A DNA stretch of 64,000 nucleotides, taken from contig CAZZJC010000001.1 in the NCBI GenBank assembly GCA_964654285.1, forward strand, positions 124,001 to 188,000, given 5' to 3'. This DNA comes from BJHQ01 sp964654285 (lineage in GTDB: Bacteria; Planctomycetota; UBA11346). Below are positions 46,013 to 54,016 of this stretch, in pieces (within the stretch, counting starts at the first letter, position 1; each line of letters opens with the position of its first letter). The notes beneath the pieces were generated by a model. It saw nothing but the letters and a program-made list of their open reading frames with translations. It had not been told where the DNA came from and ran no database searches. Made by a program: the position numbers and the translations under genes.

Positions 46013-46891
46013 ATGGATAGGAGCGGTGGAACGGGCGGGATCAGGCCGGTGCGCTGGTCTCCCGCCGCGCTGTTGGCGCTGCCGCTGGCATTGATGCTTG
46101 CCGCCCTCCTGCTTTGGCCGCTGATCCTGCTCGTCGGGCAGAGCTTTTCCGGTACGGATGCGGGAGGGAATGGAGGTGACCCCTGGCATCGCGCCTGGAA
46201 CGACCTGTTCACCACGCCGCGCTACCTGCGTGCCCTGGGGGCGTCGGTGGGCCTGAGCGCGGCGGTGGCGGTGGTCGCCACCGCGCTCTGCCTGGGTCCG
46301 GCGTGGTTGCTCGCCCGGCACGACTTCCCTGGCCGCCGGCTGCTGCGTGGCGTGCTGGCGCTGCCGATGGCCTTTTCCGGCCTCATCGTCGGATTCCTGA
46401 TGGTGCTGCTGTTCGGTCGCGTCGGGGTGGTGCCGCAACTCGCCGAACGCTGGACCGGCGAACCCGTCGGCGCGGGGCTGGCCTATACCTTCGCCGGACT
46501 GTTCGTGGCCTACCTCTGGTTCGAGATCCCGCGCGCCACGCTGACCCTGGAAGCGGGCCTGCGGACGCTCGATCCGCGCCTGGAGGCCGCCGCCGCCAGC
46601 CTGGGCGCGGGCGCCTGGCAGCGCCTGCGCCTGGTGGTGCTGCCGCAGCTGGCACCGGCGCTGGCCGGCACCCTGGCGCTCACCTTCGCGGTGTCGCTGG
46701 GGTCGTTCGGGGTGGCCCTGATCCTGGCCGTGCGTGGGGTGGCGCTGCTCCCGTTGGAGCTGTTCAACCAGTACCTCGCTCCGCCGACCGACCGTCCGCT
46801 CGCGGCGGCGATGGCGCTCACCCTCGGCACGATCGCCCTCGGCGTGGGCCTCGGGCTGAAGCGGCTGGTGCGCGCCAGGGAGGTCGCGTGA
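46013..46891 (+). CDS. ABC importer permease, first subunit
   Basis: A protein of 292 residues with six hydrophobic helices. The EAA loop that docks on the ATPase is EAAAASLGAGAWQRLRLVVL. The long first segment (SPAALLALPLALMLAALLLW) and the periplasmic loop DAGGNGGDPWHRAWNDLFTT are as in the PotB/ThiP-N class. The start lies 120 bases after the binding-protein gene. Its stop overlaps the GTG of the second permease by 4 bases. Confidence 0.92.
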   Translation: MDRSGGTGGIRPVRWSPAALLALPLALMLAALLLWPLILLVGQSFSGTDAGGNGGDPWHRAWNDLFTTPRYLRALGASVGLSAAVAVVATALCLGPAWLLARHDFPGRRLLRGVLALPMAFSGLIVGFLMVLLFGRVGVVPQLAERWTGEPVGAGLAYTFAGLFVAYLWFEIPRATLTLEAGLRTLDPRLEAAAASLGAGAWQRLRLVVLPQLAPALAGTLALTFAVSLGSFGVALILAVRGVALLPLELFNQYLAPPTDRPLAAAMALTLGTIALGVGLGLKRLVRAREVA

Positions 46892-47700
46892 AGCGCGCGC
46901 GCCGCTACGCGACCATCGGCCTGGCGACGTGCAGCGCTGCGCTCGCCCTGGCGGTCCTGTTGCCGCTGGCGGTGGTGGTCCTGGGCGCGTTCGTCGATCC
47001 GGTCACCCTGGGCGCGAGCTCGGATCCGATCGCGGGCAGCCGCGCCGAGGTCGCCGGTCTCGCCGCGTTCCGCTACGTGCTCGGGCACTACGGCGGGTGG
47101 CTGGGCTTCAGCGCCCTGCTCGCCGTCGCGTCGGTCGCGCTGTGCCTGCTCATCGCGGTGCCGGCGGCGTGGGCCCTGGTGCGCCATCCCTTCCCGGGCG
47201 GCCGCTGGCTCGAGGATCTCGCCGCGCTGCCGTTGTCATTGCCCGGCCTGGCGCTGTCGGTGGCGCTCATCGCAGCGTGGAATCCCTGGCGTGGCTGGTG
47301 GCTGGTGCTCGCGGGGCATCTCCTGTACACGCTGCCGTTCATGCTGCGCGTGACCTGCGAAACGCTGCGTGGACACGATCTCGACGCCTGGGACCGCGCC
47401 GCGCGCAGCCTGGGTGCGACCGCCTGGCAGCGCTTCGCCTGGATCGTGCTGCCCAACCTGCGCCATGCCCTGACCGCCGGCTGCCTCCTGGTGTTCGCCG
47501 TGAGCTGGGGCGAATTCAACGTCAGCTACCTGCTCAATTCCGGCAAGCCGCAGACCTTCCCGGCGGCGCTCTACGACACCTTCACCAACGACGGTTTCCA
47601 GGCCGCCAGCGCCGCGACCTGCCTCTTCCTGGCGGTGGTGCTGCCCGCCGTGCTGCTGCTCCAGGCGACCGGCGATCGCGATGTGGAGCAGGCGGCATGA
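46888..47700 (+). CDS. ABC importer permease, second subunit
   Basis: A protein of 270 residues from a GTG that overlaps the stop of the first permease (GTGA). The EAA loop is DRAARSLGATAWQRFAWIVL, with hydrophobic helices on both sides, and VSWGEFNVSYLLNSGKPQTF near the C-terminus is typical of this subfamily. It pairs with the first permease to form the channel. The gene ends in ATGA, overlapping the ATPase start. Confidence 0.92.
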   Translation: MKRARRYATIGLATCSAALALAVLLPLAVVVLGAFVDPVTLGASSDPIAGSRAEVAGLAAFRYVLGHYGGWLGFSALLAVASVALCLLIAVPAAWALVRHPFPGGRWLEDLAALPLSLPGLALSVALIAAWNPWRGWWLVLAGHLLYTLPFMLRVTCETLRGHDLDAWDRAARSLGATAWQRFAWIVLPNLRHALTAGCLLVFAVSWGEFNVSYLLNSGKPQTFPAALYDTFTNDGFQAASAATCLFLAVVLPAVLLLQATGDRDVEQAA

Positions 47701-48752
47701 ACGCCCGCCTGGAGATCGCCGGACTGAGCCGGCGTTTCGGCGCGACCGTCGCCGCCGACGCGCTCGACCACCGTTTCCGTCCCGGCGCCTGCACGGCGGT
47801 GCTCGGCCCGAGCGGGTCCGGCAAGACGACCATCCTCAACCTGATCGCCGGCCTGGCGGTTCCGGATGCCGGACGGGTCCTGCTCGATGGCGCCGATCTC
47901 ACCCGCCTGCCCGCCGAGCGCCGCGGTTTCGGCCTGGTCTTCCAGCAGTACGCCCTGTTTCCGCACCTGAACGTGTGGGAAAACGCGGCCTTCGGCCTGC
48001 GGGTGCGCGGGATCGCGCGGGCCGAGCGGCAGCGCCGCGCCCTCGCCGCGCTCGACCTGCTGCGCGTCGCCCATCTGGCCGACCGCTCCGTGCGGCGGCT
48101 GTCCGGCGGCGAGCAGCAGCGCGTCGCGCTGGCCCGGGCGCTCGCCATCGCGCCGCCGGTGCTGCTGCTCGATGAGCCGCTGTCGGCGCTCGACGCCCAG
48201 CTGCGCGACGACCTGCGCCGCGAACTGCGCGCCCTGTTCGCCGGCCTGGGGATCACCGTCATCCTGGTCACCCACGACCCGGACGAGGCGATGACCCTGG
48301 GTGATGAGCTGCTGGTCCTGCGCGCCGGCCGCATCGTCCAGGCCGGCACGCCGCAGGAGCTCTATGCGCGCCCGGTCGACGCCTTCACCGCCAGGGTCGT
48401 CGGCACGGCCAATCTGCTGCCCGGAACCGGGGTCGGCACCGGCGTGCGGACCGCGCTCGGCACCGTGGCCGGGGTCGGCGCCGTCCTGGAGGGCGAACGG
48501 CAGGTCGTGCTGCGACCGGAAGATCTGACGTTTGCCGACGCCGAGGCCGTTCCGCCCGGAAGCCCCGGATGCTGCGGCCGCTGCACCAGCGTCCTGCACC
48601 TGGGCGACCGCCTGCGCGCGCAGATCGAATTGGATGGCGCGAGCCTCACCGTCGATGTCCCGACCGAGCACCCCGTCGTGCCAGGGTCGATGCAGCAGGT
48701 GGCGATCCGGCCCGGCCGCGGCTGGATCCTTCCTGCGCCGATGCGCCCATGA
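47697..48752 (+). CDS. ABC importer ATP-binding protein (PotA/FbpC-like)
   Basis: A protein of 351 residues. Walker A GPSGSGKTT, Q-loop VFQQYALFPHLNVWEN, signature LSGGEQQRVALARALA, Walker B LLLDEPLSALD and H-loop ILVTHDPDEA are all intact. Residues from about 240 form a TOBE regulatory domain (VVLRPEDLTFADAEAV) containing PGCCGRC, a Cys cluster of unclear meaning. It drives import through the two permeases. It overlaps the permease upstream and the UroD-family gene downstream by 4 bases each. Confidence 0.94.
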   Translation: MNARLEIAGLSRRFGATVAADALDHRFRPGACTAVLGPSGSGKTTILNLIAGLAVPDAGRVLLDGADLTRLPAERRGFGLVFQQYALFPHLNVWENAAFGLRVRGIARAERQRRALAALDLLRVAHLADRSVRRLSGGEQQRVALARALAIAPPVLLLDEPLSALDAQLRDDLRRELRALFAGLGITVILVTHDPDEAMTLGDELLVLRAGRIVQAGTPQELYARPVDAFTARVVGTANLLPGTGVGTGVRTALGTVAGVGAVLEGERQVVLRPEDLTFADAEAVPPGSPGCCGRCTSVLHLGDRLRAQIELDGASLTVDVPTEHPVVPGSMQQVAIRPGRGWILPAPMRP

Positions 48753-49807
48753 CTCCGCGTGAACGCTTCCGTGCTGCGGTGCGGCACCAGCCGACCGATC
48801 GCGTGCCGCAGCTGATCCGCCTGAGCCGCGCCGTCGAGGAGCGTCTGGCGCCCCGGTACGGCGCGACCGGGCCCGAGCTCGGCCTGCGCCTGGGCAACGA
48901 CGCGGTGGTCTGCCAGATCGGGATCAACGCCGACATGGAGATGAGCTCCGGCGATCTGCCCGACGGGGCTCAGGCGCGTTCCGAATGGGGCGTCACCTAC
49001 CGCCGCTCGGCCGGCTTCAATCAGCCGGTCGCGCCGCCCTTGCGCCAGCGCGCGGACCTCGCGGCCTACGCCTTCCCCGATCCGCGCGATTCCCGCCGTG
49101 CCGACAAGGTGCGCCGCATGGTCGCCACCTACGGCCGCGACCACGCGGTGGTGGTCGACCTCAGCAGTTCGCTGCTCGAAGCCGCCATGGCCCATCTGCG
49201 CGGGATGGAGGACTTCCTCCTCGACTGCCATGACGATCCCGCCTGGGCCGGAGCCCTGCTCGACCGCCTCGCCGACCACGGCATCGCGCTCGGCCGCATG
49301 GCGATCGCCGCCGGGGCCGACGTGGTGCGTATCGGCGACGATGTCGGCACCCAGCGGGGTCTGCTCGTGCCACCCCCGGTTTGGCGGGCCCTGGTGAAAC
49401 CGCGTCTGGCGCGCATGGTCGGCGAACTGCGCGCGGCCTCGGCAGCACGCGGCCCCGGCCGCGATGCCACCGTGCTCTACCATTCCTGCGGCGACATCAG
49501 CGCCATCGTGCCGGACCTCGTCGAGATCGGGGTGCAGATGCTGTCGACGCTGCAACCGGTCGGATCGATGGATCTCGCCGCGCTCAAACGCGACTTCGGC
49601 CGCCACCTCGCCTTCAAGGGAGGTCTCGACACCCAGCGGCTGCTGCCGCACGGCACTCCCGCCGAGGTCGCCGCCGGGGTGCGCGGCCTGCTCGACCTCA
49701 TGTCGCCTGGCGGAGGGTATGTCTTCATGCCGGCGCATCTCGTCTATGCCGATGTGCCCGACGCGAACCTATTCGCGATGCTGGCCGCGGTGCGGGCGCA
49801 CGGCTGA
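48749..49807 (+). CDS. uroporphyrinogen decarboxylase-family protein, probable methyltransferase-type
   Basis: A protein of 352 residues with the UroD/MtaA barrel: MTPRERFRAAVRHQPTDRVP at the start, GADVVRIGDDVGTQRGLLVP in the middle and PGGGYVFMPAHLVYADVPDA at the end. LYHSCGDISAIVPDLVEIGV carries the HxCG zinc-type motif of the MtaA/MtbA corrinoid-methyltransferase branch. The arginines that bind porphyrin in true HemE are not obvious. Its ATG overlaps the importer ATPase stop, so its substrate is probably linked to the imported compound. No corrinoid protein gene is adjacent. Confidence 0.85.
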   Translation: MTPRERFRAAVRHQPTDRVPQLIRLSRAVEERLAPRYGATGPELGLRLGNDAVVCQIGINADMEMSSGDLPDGAQARSEWGVTYRRSAGFNQPVAPPLRQRADLAAYAFPDPRDSRRADKVRRMVATYGRDHAVVVDLSSSLLEAAMAHLRGMEDFLLDCHDDPAWAGALLDRLADHGIALGRMAIAAGADVVRIGDDVGTQRGLLVPPPVWRALVKPRLARMVGELRAASAARGPGRDATVLYHSCGDISAIVPDLVEIGVQMLSTLQPVGSMDLAALKRDFGRHLAFKGGLDTQRLLPHGTPAEVAAGVRGLLDLMSPGGGYVFMPAHLVYADVPDANLFAMLAAVRAHG

Positions 49808-49914
49808 GCCTGAACCCCGGACCAGCTCGATCCGCGCCGGCCAGGCGTGCCGGCCCAGTGCAACCTCCCACCCGTGGGCATGGCGCGAACCCGCATGTCG
49901 ACGATCCTCCTGCC

Positions 49915-50259
49915 ATGTACCTGGACATCCCCGCGAACCCCAATCTGGCCGAGGACTGCATGGCCACCTTCAGCGCGACCGGGCCGGCGGTGCCGGTGCG
50001 GGCGGTGCGGTTGTGGCGCGACGGCGCCTGGCAGTGGTGCGCGGTGACCGGCTGGTCGGAAGACGGCCCGGTGCCGGCGCAGTGGACGCCGATCGAGGAG
50101 AGCGGCGATGGGCCGGCGCGGCTGCTCACCGGCGGCGGGCACGGCCTGCGCCTGGCGGCGATCGCCTCTCCGGATCAGGCGGTGGCGTGGGATCTGCGGG
50201 ATGCCACGCAATGGGCCGAGGGCTTCCTGATCTGCCGGCCGGAGATCGCGATCGTCTGA
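49915..50259 (+). CDS. hypothetical protein
   Basis: A 114-residue protein starting MYLDIPANPNLAEDCMATFS. It is beta-rich and Trp-rich (AVRLWRDGAWQWCAVTGWSE) with no signal peptide or membrane segment. A shorter start at the second Met (49960) is possible. I do not recognise a family. It follows the UroD-family gene after 107 bases and may be in the same transcript. It converges on the FKBP gene. Confidence 0.6.
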   Translation: MYLDIPANPNLAEDCMATFSATGPAVPVRAVRLWRDGAWQWCAVTGWSEDGPVPAQWTPIEESGDGPARLLTGGGHGLRLAAIASPDQAVAWDLRDATQWAEGFLICRPEIAIV

Positions 50260-50269
50260 ATCCGGTGCG

Positions 50270-50989
50270 TCAGCGCACCGAGATCAGTTCGACCTCGAAC
50301 AGCAGGGTCTGGTCCGGGCCGATGCTGGGCGGGCCGTTCTTGCCGTAGGCGAGTTCCGCCGGGATGACGAAGTGGTAGACCGCGCCTTCCTGCATGAGCT
50401 GCAGGCCTTCGGTCCAGCCCCTGATCACCTGGTTGAGGCCGAACTGGGCCGTGCCGCCATGCCGGGCGGAGGCATCGAACACCGTGCCATCCAGCTTCGC
50501 ACCGGTGTAGCGCACCGTCACCTGATCGGTCGGACCGGGTCTGCGGCCCATGCCGGGACGGATCTGGAGGTAACGCAGGCCGCTCGCGGTGGTGGTGAGG
50601 TTGTTGGCTGAAGCGCTCGCGAGCAGGGCCTTGGCGATGGCGGTTTCGCTTTGCGGCGGCGCGGCCTTGTCAGGCTGGCCGGGCGTTGCCCCGGCTGGGG
50701 ATGGCGGCGGGCTGGCGGGCTTGGGCGGTGGCAGGCTGCGCGAGTACAGCACCGCGACGAGGGTCGGTGACAGGGCGGTCATGCCGGTGGCACGCCAGCC
50801 ATCGGCGGTCATCTGGGCGAGCGCGGCCTGGCCCTCGGCCGTCGGCTGCCCCGACGCATCCAGGGCGACCGCACGGATGGTGCTTTCGCTCTTGGGTGGG
50901 GTGAAGGTGACCTGCTGCGGTTCGCCGGCGGCGAGGGTCGCGGCGCATGCGGAGGCGAGCAGGCAGAGGACGTTGGCGCGGATGGGCAT
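50270..50989 (-). CDS. secreted FKBP-type peptidyl-prolyl isomerase
   Basis: A protein of 239 residues from ATG 50989, with signal peptide MPIRANVLCLLASACAATLA. After a beta-rich segment and a Pro-rich linker (SLPPPKPASPPPSPAGATPG), the C-terminal 110 residues are an FKBP domain: DQVTVRYTGAKLDGTVFDAS, then VIRGWTEGLQLMQEGAVYHF, IPAELAYGKNG and LLFEVELISV. Active-site residues such as the aromatic pair in VIRGW and the Tyr in VRYTG are present. It probably helps folding in the periplasm. Confidence 0.93.
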   Translation of the reverse strand: MPIRANVLCLLASACAATLAAGEPQQVTFTPPKSESTIRAVALDASGQPTAEGQAALAQMTADGWRATGMTALSPTLVAVLYSRSLPPPKPASPPPSPAGATPGQPDKAAPPQSETAIAKALLASASANNLTTTASGLRYLQIRPGMGRRPGPTDQVTVRYTGAKLDGTVFDASARHGGTAQFGLNQVIRGWTEGLQLMQEGAVYHFVIPAELAYGKNGPPSIGPDQTLLFEVELISVR

Positions 50990-51153
50990 GGCCGCGCATT
51001 GATGGCCGCCTGCGTCGTCCTGCAAGTGCCTCCCGCCTGGCGTGGGACCAGTGTGCGGGCGGCTGCGTCCCAGCGTGCTTTGGGAGGGGAAACAAGGCGG
51101 TTCGGCATTCCTGGGCTGGATCCGGCCTGGGCCCGGACGAGGACCTGCCGTCC

Positions 51154-51879
51154 TCAGCCCATCCACGCGGTCGGAGGCCGGCCAAGTTCGGAGCGCATGA
51201 CCCGGGACAGGTGCGAGGCGCTGGTGTAGCCCACCGCCTTCGCCACGGCACCGAGGTCGCGCTGGCCGGCGCGCAGCAGGCTCAAGGCGTATTCGGCGCG
51301 CAGGCGCCGCCGCCAGCGCTGGGGTGGGCAGCCAAGCTCGGCTACGAACACCCGGTGCAGGGTGGCGGGACTGACATGCAGCGAACGCGCGAGTTCCTCG
51401 ATGGGCACGTTGCAGGCCAGGTTCTGGCGCAGGTAGTTGCAGGCCCTGCGGATCAGGCCGTCGTTGCTGTCGGGCCTGGACCCAAGGTGATGCAGCACCG
51501 CGGCAAGGACGCCATCCAGGATTGGGGCCGGTGCACGCTCCTGTCCGAGTTCCCACAGCCAGACCAGGGCGGCGAGCAGCCGTCCCCCGGAATCGCTGGA
51601 TCGGATCGGGCGATCGGCAACGGGGTCGTCCCGCCATTGCATGAGGATGATCTGCGGCCGTTCCCGGGTGGGCAGCGGCAGGTGCAGGCGGCCGGATCGG
51701 TAGGTGAACACCTGGCCGGGTCCGCCCTCCAGCCGCTGGCCGTCGATCTCGACCGCATACCGGCCGGTTTCGATCAGCAGCAGCTCATGCCAGGGATGAC
51801 GATGGGGATGACCGGCTGTTCCCGGCGGGTTCTCGAGGCGATCGATCTGAAGCAGGTGCGGCATGCGGGCTCCGCTCAT
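51154..51879 (-). CDS. AraC-family transcriptional regulator
   Basis: A protein of 241 residues. The N-terminal cupin (HPHRHPWHELLLIETGRYAV) is a sugar-sensor type. The C-terminal pair of helix-turn-helix motifs is IEELARSLHVSPATLHRVFV and LGAVAKAVGYTSASHLSRVM, ending RSELGRPPTAW. It is divergent from the secreted esterase and PQQ-propeller genes, with 264 bases between, and is their likely regulator. The upstream region contains ATGATCAT palindromic sequence near 51892, but no certain promoter. Confidence 0.92.
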   Translation of the reverse strand: MSGARMPHLLQIDRLENPPGTAGHPHRHPWHELLLIETGRYAVEIDGQRLEGGPGQVFTYRSGRLHLPLPTRERPQIILMQWRDDPVADRPIRSSDSGGRLLAALVWLWELGQERAPAPILDGVLAAVLHHLGSRPDSNDGLIRRACNYLRQNLACNVPIEELARSLHVSPATLHRVFVAELGCPPQRWRRRLRAEYALSLLRAGQRDLGAVAKAVGYTSASHLSRVMRSELGRPPTAWMG

Positions 51880-52143
51880 GAAATGATAGGAATGATCATC
51901 AAATGGCCAACCCGCCGGCGCGTATCAGCACGTCATCTGGATCACTCCCATGCCTGAACTCCAGGTTTCGATCACCATGGCCTGTGCCGCTGCCGACCTC
52001 AGGGACTCCGAGAAGCCGAAGGATCCCAGCGCCCGCAACCTGCCCGGCGGCCCGGAACATCCACGTCATGCCCTGATCGCCGGGTCGATGCCTGGTGGAT
52101 GAATTTGGCTGGATCACACCTCATCCGGAACAGTGAACACCTT

Positions 52144-53937
52144 ATGCGTATCATCACCTTCTTGTGGTTTCTGTCCCTGTTCGCAGGCCTCTGGGCCAGC
52201 GACAAGGATGAAAGACCCAAACCGCCACGGCCGATCGAAGGTGTCACCATCATGGCGGACCTGAAGTACCTGCCTGATGACCGGTATTCCGGCGAGACGG
52301 AATCCTTGCGGGGCGACTACGAACTGCTCATGGATCTCTACATCCCCAGGACCGGCAGGGGGCCGTTCCCCGTGGTCTTCTATGTCCATGGAGGGAGCTG
52401 GTCCGGAGGAAGCAAAGTCATCAGGAGCGATATCGTGCAGGAGTTCACCCGCCGCTCGATCGCGGTGTGCAGCTTGAATTACATGCTCAGGCCCAAAGGC
52501 GTCTGGCCGCAGGTCTACTGGGATTTCCACAATGCTGCGCGGTTCCTCAGGAAGAATGCGGATCAGTACCATCTCGATCCGCTGCGTTTCGGCGCCTATG
52601 GCATTTCGGCCGGGGGCTGGCTCATCAGCATAGCGTCGATGCCCGATGGCGATCATTGGCAGACCGGCCATTCACGGGCGCAAACCACCACGCAGATCCA
52701 GGCCCACAAGGGGGGGCAGATCATCATCCGCAAGGATGAGGATCGGCTGGGCCCCTATGGCATCTTCAAGCCCATCCACGATCCCGCTCCCGCCTGGCCC
52801 GGTGAATCCGGCGGGTTCTCGGCCCTGGCCTGGGATTTCTCCTATTGCGTCGAGTATGGCGACGCATCCTCGCCATCTTTCCAGCAATGGACGGGACTCG
52901 GCCACCTGAAACCGGATGGAATCGCCGCGCATCTGGCTGCGGGACGACGTCTGACGGTGACGGAACTCACGCATCCGAAATATGCCGGCCAAGGCGTCCA
53001 TGTGCCGCCGTTCTATGGTGTCGAAGCCGCCGCCATGGATCTGGAGGGCAAACCCGGGAAGACCCTGGGACAGGTCATGGCCGATTTCTTCGTCCGCGAA
53101 CTGGCCAGTCCCACCGCCCGTCCGCCGGCTCCCGAGATCTACCCCATCCCGCGCATCATCTCCGGACCGACCCTGGTCACCATGGTGGCGCCCAGGGGAG
53201 TCACCATCCGCTACACGACCGATGGCAGCGATCCGACCCCGGCCGGTCAGCAATACCGAGCAGCATTCAGCGTCAGTCCCGGTACGACCGTCAAGGCGAT
53301 CTCGGTGGCGGATGGAATGACGCCTTCAGGCGTCCACAGCGCCGAGTTCGTCGCCGGCGTCCTGCCGCCGGTCATCACCGGTCCCGCGACCCTTCCGCCG
53401 GGTAAAACCGGCGAACCGTATGCGCTGACGTTCACCTGCGACAAGCCCAGGGCACGCTGGCAGATAGCTGGTGACCTGAGCCCGTATGTGCCGTTCCAGA
53501 AGAAGGAGCTCGTCTTCCCCTGCGATATGCATTTCGACCAGGATACCGGCGTCTGGTCCGGCACTCCAAGCAAACCCGGCAGCTACTGGATCCAGGTATG
53601 GGCCGCCGAGAGCACCGGCATGATGGCCGGCTACCGGAATTACCGCTGGACCGTGGGCGGCAGGGATCTGGGCGGCAAGACCGCGGTGAAGGGGGAATCC
53701 ACCGATCGCAACCAGGACTTCGCGTCCTTGAAGAAGTGGCCCGCGGCCGAGGTGACGGCGTTGCTGGACGCCTATGCCAGGGCGAAGCTGCGCGTGGTCA
53801 GCCCCAACGCCGCCGGCGACGAGCAGGTCATGCTGGTGGTCCATGCGGATGACCGGGCCAAGGCCCTGGCCCTCTTGCAGGAGTTCGCCGCCAAGCATGC
53901 CGCACTTGCCAAGGGCGTGTCCTTGCCGCAACCGTGA
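52144..53937 (+). CDS. secreted alpha/beta-hydrolase esterase with chitobiase-like C-terminal module
   Basis: A protein of 597 residues from ATG 52144, giving signal peptide MRIITFLWFLSLFAGLWA. The hydrolase domain has the oxyanion motif FYVHGGSWSGG and the nucleophile in GAYGISAGGWL (GxSxG). The His may be in DMHF or TELTHP; the order was not resolved. Near residue 350 VTIRYTTDGSDPTPAGQQYR is the CHB_HEX_C_1 fold found beside carbohydrate-active enzymes. A beta-sandwich and a short helical tail follow. It probably removes ester groups from polysaccharide. It is divergent from an AraC gene. Confidence 0.85.
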   Translation: MRIITFLWFLSLFAGLWASDKDERPKPPRPIEGVTIMADLKYLPDDRYSGETESLRGDYELLMDLYIPRTGRGPFPVVFYVHGGSWSGGSKVIRSDIVQEFTRRSIAVCSLNYMLRPKGVWPQVYWDFHNAARFLRKNADQYHLDPLRFGAYGISAGGWLISIASMPDGDHWQTGHSRAQTTTQIQAHKGGQIIIRKDEDRLGPYGIFKPIHDPAPAWPGESGGFSALAWDFSYCVEYGDASSPSFQQWTGLGHLKPDGIAAHLAAGRRLTVTELTHPKYAGQGVHVPPFYGVEAAAMDLEGKPGKTLGQVMADFFVRELASPTARPPAPEIYPIPRIISGPTLVTMVAPRGVTIRYTTDGSDPTPAGQQYRAAFSVSPGTTVKAISVADGMTPSGVHSAEFVAGVLPPVITGPATLPPGKTGEPYALTFTCDKPRARWQIAGDLSPYVPFQKKELVFPCDMHFDQDTGVWSGTPSKPGSYWIQVWAAESTGMMAGYRNYRWTVGGRDLGGKTAVKGESTDRNQDFASLKKWPAAEVTALLDAYARAKLRVVSPNAAGDEQVMLVVHADDRAKALALLQEFAAKHAALAKGVSLPQP

Positions 53938-54016
53938 GGCCGCATCCCGGGCCAGCGCTCAGGACCTTCCGTTCTTTTCCCTCGATGCGAAACAACTACT
54001 ACCAACCAAGGAACCC

